Source: Microbacterium jejuense (GTDB lineage Bacteria; Actinomycetota; Actinomycetes; Actinomycetales; Microbacteriaceae). From it: a DNA stretch of 64,000 nucleotides. How positions within the stretch are numbered: the first letter of the stretch is position 1; each line of letters starts with the position of its first letter. The notes under the pieces were generated by a model that worked only from the letters and a program-made list of their open reading frames with translations, had not been told where the DNA came from and ran no database searches. This document shows, piece after piece, positions 42,546-51,399 of this stretch. Both the position numbers and the translations under genes were made by a program. The DNA is taken from positions 310,001 through 374,000 of the forward strand of contig NZ_JAEUAW010000002.1 of assembly GCF_019511665.1 (NCBI RefSeq). The letters run 5' to 3'.

Positions 42546-43256
42546 GTGACCACAGCCGAATCCCGCACGTTCGACGTGCGCCATGTGCAGCTCGCACGCG
42601 CCGCTTTCGCGGCGATCGCGGCCCTCATGATCACGTTCTCGCCGGACCACTCGGCGGGCGTCGGCGCCGCCGTCTTCAGCGGCTTCGCGATCGCGACGGC
42701 GTTCGTGCACCTGCTGGCCGCGTGGCTCGTATACCCGGCCGGACGGCGGTGGGGATCCCTCGCGCTCGGCGTCGTCACGATCGTTGCGGGCATGGCGAGC
42801 GGGCTGTTCCCGCTTCGCACCGTCACCGGCTACTTCGTCATCGTGATCGCCTGGGCGATCCTGAGCGGCATCCTCGAGCTCGTCGTCGGCTGGCGCGGCC
42901 TGAAGGCGCGCACCGAACGCCGTGAGATCGTCCCCGGCGTCGCCGATGCGCGCCCCGTGGTGCCCGCCGGTCCTCGCTCCGAGAGCCGCGACGCCGTCGT
43001 CGTCGGCGCGGTGACGATCCTGCTGGGCATCGCGCTGCTGTTCGTGCAGCCCGCGTACTCGCTGACCTACCGCCTCGACGAGGCCGGCGTCACCGGCACG
43101 CTGACGGGCATCACCATCGGCGTCGGACTGTTCGGCGGCTATGCCGCGATCGTCGCCGTCTACCTCGGCATCGCAGGCTTCTCGCCGCGCGCCGTCGCCG
43201 TCCCGGCCGAGGCGCCCGCGCCCGCCGAGCAGGCAGACCGGAAGGACTCCCTGTGA
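42546..43256 (+). CDS. Multispanning membrane protein (DUF308/HdeD-like)
   Basis: This 236-residue protein has about six hydrophobic helices in two groups (about 18-120 and 150-215), joined by a charged loop (RGLKARTERREIVPGVAD). The layout resembles HdeD/DUF308 proteins, linked to acid stress in E. coli. GTG 42546 is preceded by AGGA at a good distance. The end is Ala/Pro-rich. Its stop overlaps the next gene's GTG by 4 bases. Confidence 0.75.
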   Translation: MTTAESRTFDVRHVQLARAAFAAIAALMITFSPDHSAGVGAAVFSGFAIATAFVHLLAAWLVYPAGRRWGSLALGVVTIVAGMASGLFPLRTVTGYFVIVIAWAILSGILELVVGWRGLKARTERREIVPGVADARPVVPAGPRSESRDAVVVGAVTILLGIALLFVQPAYSLTYRLDEAGVTGTLTGITIGVGLFGGYAAIVAVYLGIAGFSPRAVAVPAEAPAPAEQADRKDSL

Positions 43257-43606
43257 GCCACGAAAGCCCCACCCGCCGCGACCTCCTCAAGCCCCTGCAG
43301 CTGCTCGCGATGGCGTTCGGCGCCGCCCTGTTCGCCGGCGTCGTGACGCTCGTCTCGATGGGCTTCTTCCAGCAGCGGACCGCCGACGAGGCCTCGCGCG
43401 CGGTGATCACGGCCCTCGTCATCGCCGGCGTCAGCTTCATCGCCGTCCTGCTGATCGTGTCGCTGCTGCTGCTCGCGGTCGACCCGGCGCAGATCACCAA
43501 GCAGATCGACAAGCCCGTGCTGCTGCCGGACGAGCCCGCCGCCGGCGAGAAGGCCGCGAAGGACGAGAAGCCCGGCGACGCGGCATCCCCCGATCCGAAG
43601 GCCTGA
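43253..43606 (+). CDS. Small two-helix membrane protein of unknown function
   Basis: This 117-residue protein has two membrane helices (about 14-36 and 50-74) and a charged, Lys/Asp/Pro-rich cytoplasmic tail. I do not recognise a family with certainty. It is translationally coupled to the upstream HdeD-like gene through GTGA, so the two probably act together. Confidence 0.75.
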   Translation: MSHESPTRRDLLKPLQLLAMAFGAALFAGVVTLVSMGFFQQRTADEASRAVITALVIAGVSFIAVLLIVSLLLLAVDPAQITKQIDKPVLLPDEPAAGEKAAKDEKPGDAASPDPKA

Positions 43607-43700
43607 CACCCGCGCTTCCGCGCTGCACCGGGCCGGGCACGTCGGGCCGGGGGTGCCTCCGCTGCTCTGTGGCGCCGCGCAGGGCGCAGTCCTCACGTCG

Positions 43701-43990
43701 TTGTTGGCGAGTCGCCAGGAACGGCGGGTGTTGGGTGTCGATCTTGGCGAGTCGCCAGGAACGGCGGGTGTTGGGTGTCGATCTTGGCGAGTCGCGAGAA
43801 CGGTGGGTTGCGCGGGGCGCGAGGTCATCCGGGGCGTTGTTGGCGAGTCGCCAGGAACGGCGGGTGTCGCGTGTCGATCTTGGCGAGTCGCCAGGACCGG
43901 CGGGTTGCGCCGGGCGCGAGGTCATCCGGGGCGTTGTTGGCGAGTCGCCACGAACGACGGGTGCGGGGCGTAGTTCCTGGCGAGTCGCCG
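43701..43990. repeat. Nested tandem repeat with palindromic core GGCGAGTCGCC
   Basis: Seven cores start at 43706, 43746, 43786, 43842, 43882, 43939 and 43979; copies 3, 6 and 7 vary. Spacings are 40, 40, 56, 40, 57 and 40 bases, so a 40-base unit is nested in a 96-97-base unit. Most cores are followed by AGGAACGGCGGGTG. The longer unit carries GGGCGCGAGGTCATCCGGGG. The whole 430-base gap between the membrane-protein gene and purB (43607-44037) contains no credible gene. Confidence 0.9.
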
Positions 43991-44037
43991 AGATCGCCAC
44001 GACTGCGACCGCGACCCCGCGACCCCACCGAGCCGCG

Positions 44038-45420
44038 TCAGCCCAGCTCGTCGACCAGCCTCGACGCGAGGCCGTCGTACGTCGCGGGGGTGAGGGCGAG
44101 CAGGCGCTCCTTGGCGTCGTCGCCGATGTCGAGCCCCCGGACGAACTCGGCGAGCTCGGCGGCGCCGACGCGGCGGCCGCGCGTGAGGTCCTTCAGCAGC
44201 GCGTAGGGGTCGCTGATCTTCGAGCGGCCCGCGGCGATCTCGGCGCGCACGACGGTCTGGATCGCCTCGGCGAGCACCTCCCAGTTCGCGTCGAGGTCGG
44301 CCAGCAGAACGTCCTCGGCGAGCGAGATCTCGCCGAGCCCGCGCTGCAGGTTGTCGAGCGCCAGCAGCGAGTGGCCGAACGCGACGCCGATGTTGCGCTG
44401 CGTCGTCGAGTCGGTGAGGTCGCGCTGCAGGCGCGAGGTCACGAGCTTCTGCGACAGCGTCGCGAACAGGCCGCCGGCGATCTCGAGGTTGGCCTCGGCG
44501 TTCTCGAAGCGGATCGGGTTGATCTTGTGCGGCATCGTGGACGAGCCGGTCGCGCCGGCGACGGGGATCTGCGTGAAGTAGCCGATCGAGATGTAGGTCC
44601 AGATGTCGGTCGCGAGGTTGTGAAGGATGCCGCCGGCGTGCCGTGCCCGGTCGTACAGCTCGACCTGCCAGTCGTGCGACTCGATCTGGGTCGTGAGAAC
44701 GTTGAAGTCCAGCCCGAGCCCCTGGATGAACTCCCGCGAGACCGACGGCCAGTCGACCTCGGGCGCAGCCGACAGGTGCGCCGACCACGTGCCGGTGGCG
44801 CCCGAGAACTTGGCCAGGTACTCGCCGCGCTCGATCTGGTCGGCGACGCGGTCCAGGCGCCACGCGAAGACGGCGAGCTCCTTGCCCATCGTGGACGGGG
44901 TCGCCGGCTGGCCGTGCGTGCGCGACAGCATGGCGGCGTCGCGGTGCCTGACCGCCAGCGCCGACAGCGTCGCGACGACCTCGCGCAGCTTGGGCAGCCA
45001 CACCCGCTCCACGGCCCGGCGAACGGTGAGGGCGTACGAGGTGGAGTTGATGTCCTCGCTGGTGCACGCGAAGTGCGTGAGCTCGGCGACCGCGTCGAGG
45101 CCCAGCGACGAGAGCCGGTCGCGCACGAGGTACTCGACGGCCTTGACGTCGTGACGCGTCACCGCCTCCTTGTCGGCGAGCCAGTCGATCTCGGCCTGCC
45201 CGAACTCGCGGTACAGCGCGCGCAGCTTCGCCTTGTCGTCGTCCGACAGAGGCGACGTGCCGAACAGCCCCCGGTCGGTGAGCGCGATCAGCCACTCGAC
45301 CTCGACCTCGACGCGCGCCCGGTTCAGGCCCGCCTCGGAGAGGAACTCGCCGAGCTCGCCGACGGCCGCACGGTAACGGCCGTCGAGGGGGCTGAGGGGC
45401 TGCGGAGGAAGAGAGGTCAC
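44038..45420 (-). CDS. purB: Adenylosuccinate lyase
   Basis: This 460-residue enzyme cleaves SAICAR and adenylosuccinate in purine synthesis. It has the fumarase/aspartase signature GSSTMPHKINPIRFENAEAN (catalytic Ser loop), SRTHGQPATPSTMGKE and HFACTSEDINSTSYALTV. It is of the E. coli PurB type in length and in its start PLSPLDGRYRAAV. The start is GTG 45420 with GGGAG upstream. Its 3' end faces the nested repeat. No other purine genes are adjacent. Confidence 0.95.
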   Translation of the reverse strand: MTSLPPQPLSPLDGRYRAAVGELGEFLSEAGLNRARVEVEVEWLIALTDRGLFGTSPLSDDDKAKLRALYREFGQAEIDWLADKEAVTRHDVKAVEYLVRDRLSSLGLDAVAELTHFACTSEDINSTSYALTVRRAVERVWLPKLREVVATLSALAVRHRDAAMLSRTHGQPATPSTMGKELAVFAWRLDRVADQIERGEYLAKFSGATGTWSAHLSAAPEVDWPSVSREFIQGLGLDFNVLTTQIESHDWQVELYDRARHAGGILHNLATDIWTYISIGYFTQIPVAGATGSSTMPHKINPIRFENAEANLEIAGGLFATLSQKLVTSRLQRDLTDSTTQRNIGVAFGHSLLALDNLQRGLGEISLAEDVLLADLDANWEVLAEAIQTVVRAEIAAGRSKISDPYALLKDLTRGRRVGAAELAEFVRGLDIGDDAKERLLALTPATYDGLASRLVDELG

Positions 45421-45464
45421 GGTGGCTCCCGTCGGTGTCGTCGAAGACGTCGCCGCACTCCCGG

Positions 45465-45971
45465 TCAGGACACCGGGCGGATCGCGGGTTCGAGTTGCCG
45501 GAAGAGCGACCGGCTCGCGCTCTCGATCATACCGAGCACCTCGTCGAACATCCCGGGGCCCGCATAGTACGGGTCGGGGACGTCGAGGCTGTGCGCCGAC
45601 GGGTCGAATGACATCAGCAGCGCGATCTTGTCGGCGTCGGCCTCGCTGCGCGCCCAGCCGCGCAGGATGCGCTCGTGGCTGCGGTCGAGTGCGACCACGA
45701 GGTCGCTGCGCGCGAAGTCGGTGTGGGTGAACTGCCGCGCACGGTGGTGGGATCCGTCGTAGCCGGCGCGCGCCAGGGCCTCGATGGTGCGCTGGTCGGC
45801 GCGCTCGCCCACGTGCCAGTCGCCGGTCCCCGCGCTCGTCGACGCGACGCGCGGACCGAGGCCGGCGGCATCCGCGAATCCCCGGAAGACCACATCGGCC
45901 ATCGGCGAACGGCAGATGTTGCCGGTGCAGACGAACACGACACGGAAGGGTGCCACGTCGCCGGCGGTCAT
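45465..45971 (-). CDS. Low-molecular-weight protein tyrosine phosphatase
   Basis: This 168-residue cytosolic phosphatase has the P-loop VFVCTGNICRSPMA (CX5R, about residues 13-20) and the general-acid loop VPDPYYAGPG (DPYY) near the C-terminus. In relatives it dephosphorylates tyrosine kinases of capsule synthesis or other targets. The start is uncertain: ATG 45971 has GGAGG only two bases away, and an ATG three codons upstream (45980) is also possible. It is on the same strand as purB with about 45 bases between them. Confidence 0.92.
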   Translation of the reverse strand: MTAGDVAPFRVVFVCTGNICRSPMADVVFRGFADAAGLGPRVASTSAGTGDWHVGERADQRTIEALARAGYDGSHHRARQFTHTDFARSDLVVALDRSHERILRGWARSEADADKIALLMSFDPSAHSLDVPDPYYAGPGMFDEVLGMIESASRSLFRQLEPAIRPVS

Positions 45972-46135
45972 GACCTCCATTCTGGACCGAGACGACACCG
46001 AACGTTAAGGGTTCGTGTCCCCAGGGTCTTCCGGTGAGGGATGCCGCGGCTCTAGCTTGTGACGAACGGGTGGCGACAGACCGCCCGTGTTCTCATGTGC
46101 GGCGCACCCGCCGCCTTCCGTCCCGTGGAGGTCCT

Positions 46136-48784
46136 GTGTCCCATCCGCCCCGCAGACTCGTCGCCGCACTCGCGGCGCTCACCCTCGGCGCCGCCGGCGC
46201 CGTGGCCGCCGTCGCACCCGCGTCGGCGGCATCCGGAGATCTGCTCATCAGCGAGTACATCGAGGGATCGTCCAACAACAAGGCGATCGAGATCTACAAC
46301 TCGTCGGGGGTCGCCGTCGACCTCGCAGCCGACGGCTACAAGCTGCTCCAGTACTTCAACGGCGGCACGACCGCCGCCGCGCCGGTGAACCTCACCGGCA
46401 CCGTGCCCGCGGGCGGCGTGTTCGTCTTCGCCCACGCGCTGGCGTCGCAGGCCATCCTCGATCACGCGAACCAGACCGCGAACGTCGGCCTGTTCAACGG
46501 CGACGACGCCGTCGCCCTCGTCAAGGGCACCACCGCCGTCGACGTCTTCGGCCAGATCGGCGTCGACCCCGGCACCGAGTGGGGCACCGGCCTCACCTCG
46601 ACGGCCGACAACACGCTGCGTCGCGCCGCCTCCGTGACGGTGGGCGATCCGGACGGCTCGAACGCGTTCGACCCGTCGGTCGAGTGGGTCGGCTTCGCGA
46701 CCGACACCTTCGACGGACTGGGCGTGCCCGGCATCGGCGCGAACCCCGGCGGTGGCCCCGGCCCCGGCGGCAGCGCGGACTGCACCGCGGCCCCCGTCAC
46801 GATCGGGTCGGTGCAGGGCTCGGGCGCGGCCTCACCCGTCGCGGGGCAGAACGTGCTGGTCAAGGGCACGGTCGTCGGAGACTTCCAGACCGGCGGCTTC
46901 GACGGCTACTACGTGCAGGACGCCGGAGACGGCGATGCGGCGACCTCCGACGGCGTCTTCGTCTACGCCCCCGCGGGCGCAGCCGTCGCGACCGGCGACG
47001 TCGTGAGCGTGTTCGGCGGGGTCAAGGAGCAGTTCGGCCTCACCGAGATCGTCGCCGCCGACGTCGAGGTCTGCGCGACCGGCCAGGCGCTGCCGGCCCC
47101 GACGGCCCTGACGCTGCCGGCATCCACCGCTCAGCGCGAAGCGCTCGAGGGCATGTACGTGACGCTCCCGCAGCAGCTGGCGATCGGCGAGACCTTCGAG
47201 TTCGGCCGGTTCGGCACGATCACCCTCACGAACGGGCGCCTGGACACGCCCACCGCGGTCGTCGAGCCCGGCGCCGAGGCGAACGCGCTGGCCGCGGCGA
47301 ACCTCGACAACAGCATCACGCTCGACGACGGTCGCGGCACGCAGAACCCCGACCCGGCGATCCACCCGGACGGCCAGGTGTTCACGCTCGAGCACTCGTT
47401 CCGCAGCGGCGACCTCGTGCAGAACGCCACGGGCGTGCTCGACTACCGCTTCGACGTGTGGGGCGTGCAGCCCACCGAGGGCGCCGACTTCACCGTCGGC
47501 AACCCGCGCCCCGGCGTGCCGGAGGTCGGCGGTGACCTGAAGATCTCGAGCTTCAACGTGCTGAACTACTTCACCTCGCTCGACCCGACGCCGACGAACT
47601 CGAACGACGACGACTACTTCCGCGGTGCCGACACGGCCGAGGAGTTCCAGCGTCAGCAGGCGAAGATCGTCTCGGCGCTCGCGGCGATCGACGCCGACGT
47701 GTTCGGCCTGCTCGAGATCGAGAACAACGGCACGGCGGTGCAGGCCCTCGCCGACACGCTGAACGCGCAGGTCGGGGCGGGGACGTACGTCCCGGTCACG
47801 ACGGGCGTGATCGGCGGCGACGCGATCACGACGGCGCTGCTGTACAAGCCGTCCGCCGTCACCCCGGTGGGCGACTTCCAGCTCATGACGAGCGCCGTCG
47901 ACCCGGCCTGGCTCGACAACCGCAACCGTCCGGGTCTCACCCAGCGGTTCGCGTCGACCGAGACCGGCGAGGAGTTCGTGGTGTCGGTGAACCACCTGAA
48001 GTCGAAGGGCTCGGCGTGCACCGAGAGCCCCGACCTCGGCGACGGCCAGGGCAACTGCAGCGCGACGCGCACCGCGGCCGCGACGGCCCTCTCGACGTGG
48101 CTGAACGAGACCGTGGCGCCCGACGGGCGCGCCATCGTGATCGGCGACCTCAACTCGTACGACCACGAGGACTCGATCGACGCGTTCGTGAACGGCGGCT
48201 TCACCGACCTCGAGAAGCAGTTCGGCGGCGAGCACGCGTACTCGTACGTGTTCGACGGTCAGTCGGGCTACCTCGACTACGCCCTGGCCCAGTCGGCGCT
48301 CGCCGCCGACGTGACGGGTGCGGCGGCGTGGCACATCAACGCCGACGAGCCGAGCCTCATCGACTACGACATGTCGTTCAAGCTCCCGGCGCAGGACGCG
48401 CTCTACGCGCCCGACCCGTACCGCTCGAGCGACCACGACCCGGTGATCGTGGGCCTGAAGCTCACCCCGCCGGACGTCACGCCGCCGACCATCGAGGTGA
48501 CGGCCGACCAGTCCGTCATCATGCCGCCGAACAAGAAGGCCGCCACGGTGAACTTCTCGGTGGATGCCGCTGACGAGAGCGCGGGTGACGTCCAGGTCGC
48601 GCTCACCGACGTCGAGGTGACCGGCGGCGGCTCGTGGACGCAGACCGGCGACCGGTCGGTCGAGGTCACGGCCGTCAACGGCGCCGTCTACCGCTTCACG
48701 TGGACGGCGACGGACGCGGCGGGCAACACCGCGACCGACACCGTCACGGTCGTGGTCGGCAAGAAGGGCCAGAAGGCCGTGTGA
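46136..48784 (+). CDS. ExeM/NucH-family secreted endonuclease
   Basis: This 882-residue exported nuclease starts with a signal peptide (LVAALAALTLGAAGAVAAVA, cleavage near ASA at about 32). Next are a lamin-tail domain (about 35-165, with SEYIEGSSNNKAIEIYN), an OB-fold domain (about 215-330) and an endonuclease/exonuclease/phosphatase domain (about 468-772) with SSFNVLNYF, LLEIENNG, VNHLKSKG, GDLNSYDHED and SSDHDPV. A bacterial Ig-like domain ends the protein. GTG 46136 is preceded by GGAGG. It probably digests extracellular DNA. No LPXTG-type anchor is present. Confidence 0.9.
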   Translation: MSHPPRRLVAALAALTLGAAGAVAAVAPASAASGDLLISEYIEGSSNNKAIEIYNSSGVAVDLAADGYKLLQYFNGGTTAAAPVNLTGTVPAGGVFVFAHALASQAILDHANQTANVGLFNGDDAVALVKGTTAVDVFGQIGVDPGTEWGTGLTSTADNTLRRAASVTVGDPDGSNAFDPSVEWVGFATDTFDGLGVPGIGANPGGGPGPGGSADCTAAPVTIGSVQGSGAASPVAGQNVLVKGTVVGDFQTGGFDGYYVQDAGDGDAATSDGVFVYAPAGAAVATGDVVSVFGGVKEQFGLTEIVAADVEVCATGQALPAPTALTLPASTAQREALEGMYVTLPQQLAIGETFEFGRFGTITLTNGRLDTPTAVVEPGAEANALAAANLDNSITLDDGRGTQNPDPAIHPDGQVFTLEHSFRSGDLVQNATGVLDYRFDVWGVQPTEGADFTVGNPRPGVPEVGGDLKISSFNVLNYFTSLDPTPTNSNDDDYFRGADTAEEFQRQQAKIVSALAAIDADVFGLLEIENNGTAVQALADTLNAQVGAGTYVPVTTGVIGGDAITTALLYKPSAVTPVGDFQLMTSAVDPAWLDNRNRPGLTQRFASTETGEEFVVSVNHLKSKGSACTESPDLGDGQGNCSATRTAAATALSTWLNETVAPDGRAIVIGDLNSYDHEDSIDAFVNGGFTDLEKQFGGEHAYSYVFDGQSGYLDYALAQSALAADVTGAAAWHINADEPSLIDYDMSFKLPAQDALYAPDPYRSSDHDPVIVGLKLTPPDVTPPTIEVTADQSVIMPPNKKAATVNFSVDAADESAGDVQVALTDVEVTGGGSWTQTGDRSVEVTAVNGAVYRFTWTATDAAGNTATDTVTVVVGKKGQKAV

Positions 48785-48786
48785 TC

Positions 48787-48849
48787 CGCGGCCGGGCTCG
48801 TTCCCGGCCGCGACGGAGGCGTCGCACCCCTGCGGGGTGCGGCGCCTCC
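48787..48849. terminator. Two tandem hairpins after the nuclease gene
   Basis: CGCGGCCGGG (48787-48796) pairs with 48803-48812. A second, longer hairpin uses GGAGGCG and GCACCCC (48815-48830) against GGGGTGC and CGCCTCC (48834-48849). Confidence 0.7.
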
Positions 48850-48933
48850 TCCACATCTCCCGCCGGCGCACGTTCGTCCCCAGATCGCCGCAGTCGCGGG
48901 CCGCCGCCGACGGGCGCGGGCCACGATGAACCC

Positions 48934-49242
48934 GTGACCCCGTACGCGGCCGGCGACCCGGCATCCCATCAGCTGGCCATCGTGACGCGCGAGCTCTCGC
49001 GGCTCGTGGAACGACTCGAGGATGCCGCCGCCCTCGCCCGCCGCCTGTCGGGCGAGACCGCGTGGCAGGCGAAGGCGGCGACGGCGTTCCACGAGCGGGC
49101 CGACATATGGGCGGCGGCCGTCGCGACGCTGCCGGGACTCGCCGAGTCGGCGTGCCAGGCCGCCGCACACGCCCGCGACCGCGCGGCGTTCCTCGAGTCG
49201 GCGCGCGCGGTGTCGCTGCAGATCGCCGGGAGCCGCCCGTGA
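48934..49242 (+). CDS. WXG100-like small helical protein
   Basis: This 102-residue protein is predicted to be a helical hairpin. Its centre ETAWQAKAATAFHERADIWA resembles the W-x-G turn and AxxF helix of WXG100/ESAT-6-like proteins, although the motif reads WQA. The length is typical. The GTG 48934 start is unmarked by a Shine-Dalgarno sequence; CACGAT six bases before it may be a weak leaderless -10. It overlaps the next gene by 4 bases (GTGA). No type VII secretion core gene is in the window, so the assignment is tentative. Confidence 0.6.
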   Translation: MTPYAAGDPASHQLAIVTRELSRLVERLEDAAALARRLSGETAWQAKAATAFHERADIWAAAVATLPGLAESACQAAAHARDRAAFLESARAVSLQIAGSRP

Positions 49243-50849
49243 CGGCGCGGGGCGCCGACGAGCCGGAGGCGCCGCCCGATGCTCCGACGCCGATGGCTGA
49301 GGGGTGGCACGATCCCGCGACGGCCTGGCGCGACCCGCTGAGTGCGTGGCAGGGCGACGGCACGGCGACGCGGGCGCCGGACCCCGAGGGTGTCGTCGCC
49401 CTGGTCAGCGACACCTGGCCGCGGGCGGATGCCGGGCTGCAGATCACCGGCGGCGGCGCGGTCGCTGTCGACACCGACACGCTGCGGACGACCGCGACCG
49501 CGTTCACGACGGCCGCGAGCGAACTCGAGGCGATCGGGCTCCGACTGGGGTCGGTGCAGAACATGCTGCTGGGCACCTGGGGCGACGCCGACGAGGTCGT
49601 GGCGGCGGCATCCGTCCTCGGCACCCGCCTGCACGAGACGGGCGCCGAGGCCGTGGGGATCGCCGCGGCGCTGCGCGAGGCCGCAGCGGTGTACGAGGTC
49701 GTCGAGATCGACATCGCGCTGCGAGCGGCCGCGCTGGCCGGCGACGCCGACGCCTCCGCGCGGCTCGAGGCCCGGCGGGCGGACGTCCTCTCGCGCTACC
49801 CGGAGGCGGGCGAGCGCGCGGCGCTCGCCGCGTTCGAGCGCAGCGTCATGTGGCCCGGCGAGCTCGTGCGCCAGGGCACGCAGTGGGGTGTCGGCGTCGG
49901 CGACACCTTCAGTGAACCGGGAGCGGTGTGGGGCGGGCTCGCCGTCGGGCTGGGCACCATCGGCGGTGCGGCGCTGGTCGGCATCGGCGGGACCGGGCTC
50001 GTGCGCAGGGATGCGCGGCTGACGGGCGCGGCGGGGCCGGTCGTCGTGACGGCGGTGACGCCCGAGGGACCGCCGGGCGTGCGGGCGGGCGTCGCGCCCG
50101 GTGCGGCCGCGACCGGCGGCGTCGGCCAGGCCGCGCCCACGTCGTGGCGACCGCCCGCGGCCGTCGCGCCGCAGAGCCTCGCGGCGGCGGCATCCCGCAT
50201 CCCCGGCGACGGCGCCGCGCGCGTGCGCGTCGAGAAGTACACGATGCCCGACGGCTCGAAGCAGTTCGCGCTCTACATCGCGGGGATGCAGTCCGCCGAC
50301 GTGGCGTGCGGCGACGACCCGTGGGACAACGAGTCGAACCTGCAGCTGTACTCCGGGCGGATGTCGGACTCGTACGCCGCGACGCAGGCCGCGCTCACCG
50401 CCGCGGGGGCCGAGGCGGGCGACGCGGTGCACGTCGTGGCGTTCTCGCAGGGCGGCATGATCGGCGCGCACCTGGCCGTCGAGGGCGGGTACGACGTCCA
50501 GACGCTGGTGTCGCTGGGGTCGCCCGTCGAAGCCGACGTGGGGGCGGGCACCCTGAGCGTCGCCATCCGCCACACCGACGACCCCGTCGCCGGGCTGGCC
50601 GGCGGCGGCGCGCTGGGCGGCGTGGGCGCGCCCGGCAGCTTCGTGGCCGAGCGCGTGTACGACCCCGCCACCGCCCTGGAGGACGCCGCTCTCCCCGCGC
50701 ACCGGCTGACCGCCTACGCCGAGACCGCCGCGATCGTCGATGCGTCCGGCGACCCGCGGGTCGCGGACGTGCACGCCGTGTTCGAGGGTCTCGCGCAGGC
50801 CGAGGCCGTCGAGGTCAGCGAGTACGCCGCCGTCCGCGGCGACCGCTGA
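49239..50849 (+). CDS. Helical-N-terminus/alpha-beta-hydrolase protein, possible type VII substrate
   Basis: This 536-residue protein has a long helical region (about 60-230) containing LGTWGDADEV and then VYEVVE, which fit a WxG turn and a YxxxD/E-type export signal. Next come a Gly/Ala/Pro-rich linker (about 240-310) and a C-terminal hydrolase-like domain with the nucleophile elbow VVAFSQGGMIGAHLA (Ser at about 405). GxSxG and the fold suggest an esterase or lipase. It is coupled to the WXG100-like gene. I infer a secreted or surface enzyme; the substrate is unknown. Confidence 0.6.
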   Translation: MTARGADEPEAPPDAPTPMAEGWHDPATAWRDPLSAWQGDGTATRAPDPEGVVALVSDTWPRADAGLQITGGGAVAVDTDTLRTTATAFTTAASELEAIGLRLGSVQNMLLGTWGDADEVVAAASVLGTRLHETGAEAVGIAAALREAAAVYEVVEIDIALRAAALAGDADASARLEARRADVLSRYPEAGERAALAAFERSVMWPGELVRQGTQWGVGVGDTFSEPGAVWGGLAVGLGTIGGAALVGIGGTGLVRRDARLTGAAGPVVVTAVTPEGPPGVRAGVAPGAAATGGVGQAAPTSWRPPAAVAPQSLAAAASRIPGDGAARVRVEKYTMPDGSKQFALYIAGMQSADVACGDDPWDNESNLQLYSGRMSDSYAATQAALTAAGAEAGDAVHVVAFSQGGMIGAHLAVEGGYDVQTLVSLGSPVEADVGAGTLSVAIRHTDDPVAGLAGGGALGGVGAPGSFVAERVYDPATALEDAALPAHRLTAYAETAAIVDASGDPRVADVHAVFEGLAQAEAVEVSEYAAVRGDR

Positions 50850-50850
50850 G

Positions 50851-51240
50851 TCAGTCCTTCTTGGGGCGCAGGAAGATGCCGAAGATCCAGTTGATGAGCG
50901 AGATGATGATCGCCGCCACGACGCCCCACCAGAAGTCCTCGACGCGCAGGCCCCAGTTCCACCAGTGCGTGAGCCACGCCGTCAGCCACAGCAGGAACGC
51001 GTTGATGAGGAGCCCGATGAGGCCCAGCGTCAGGATGTACAGCGGGAACGCGAGCACCTTGATGACGGTGCCGATGATCGTGTTCACGATCGCGAAGATG
51101 GCGGCGACGATGAGGAGCGTCAGCACCAGCTGGAGCGTGTCGCCCGGCGGGAACGGCACGACGGTGACCTGGAGCGCCGGGATCAGGGTGACCACCCAGA
51201 TCGCGAACGCATTGACGACGACGCGGATGAGGAAGCCCAT
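50851..51240 (-). CDS. Phage-holin-family IV-type membrane protein
   Basis: This 129-residue protein has four hydrophobic helices and the stretch LLINAFLLWLTAWLT, with an Lys-rich end (LRPKKD). It matches the chromosomal 'phage holin family 4/DUF360' membrane proteins. No lysis genes or phage genes are nearby, so it is a housekeeping membrane protein of unknown role rather than a holin. It is convergent with the hydrolase gene, with one base between the stop codons. Confidence 0.8.
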   Translation of the reverse strand: MGFLIRVVVNAFAIWVVTLIPALQVTVVPFPPGDTLQLVLTLLIVAAIFAIVNTIIGTVIKVLAFPLYILTLGLIGLLINAFLLWLTAWLTHWWNWGLRVEDFWWGVVAAIIISLINWIFGIFLRPKKD

Positions 51241-51387
51241 AGTCCGGCCAGTCTTCCACGCCGGAGCAGCCGGGGCGAGGGGTTCCCGGCGACGCGTGTC
51301 GGCGCGTCTCGGCGCCTCGCGCGGAGCGATGCGGCTCTCAGGCGCGCGGGGTGCGGCATCCCTCTCCTCCGCCGTGCCGCCGGTTCG

Positions 51388-51393
51388 TAGACT
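51388..51393 (+). promoter_or_regulatory. Leaderless-type -10 element of hisC (TAGACT)
   Basis: TAGACT is followed by six bases and the GTG at 51400. Confidence 0.55.
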
Positions 51394-51399
51394 GGGCCG

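Noticed and set aside
43653-43973. Small protein encoded by the nested repeat
   Set aside because: The frame only reflects the repeat, changes register between copies and lacks a ribosome-binding site.
43701-43990. CRISPR-like regular repeat
   Set aside because: Spacers are 29 or about 45 bases but are themselves copies of each other, the core is only 11 bases, and no cas gene is present.
50851-51240. Holin as a prophage trace
   Set aside because: There are no lysin, capsid or integrase genes nearby, and this family is chromosomal in many actinobacteria.
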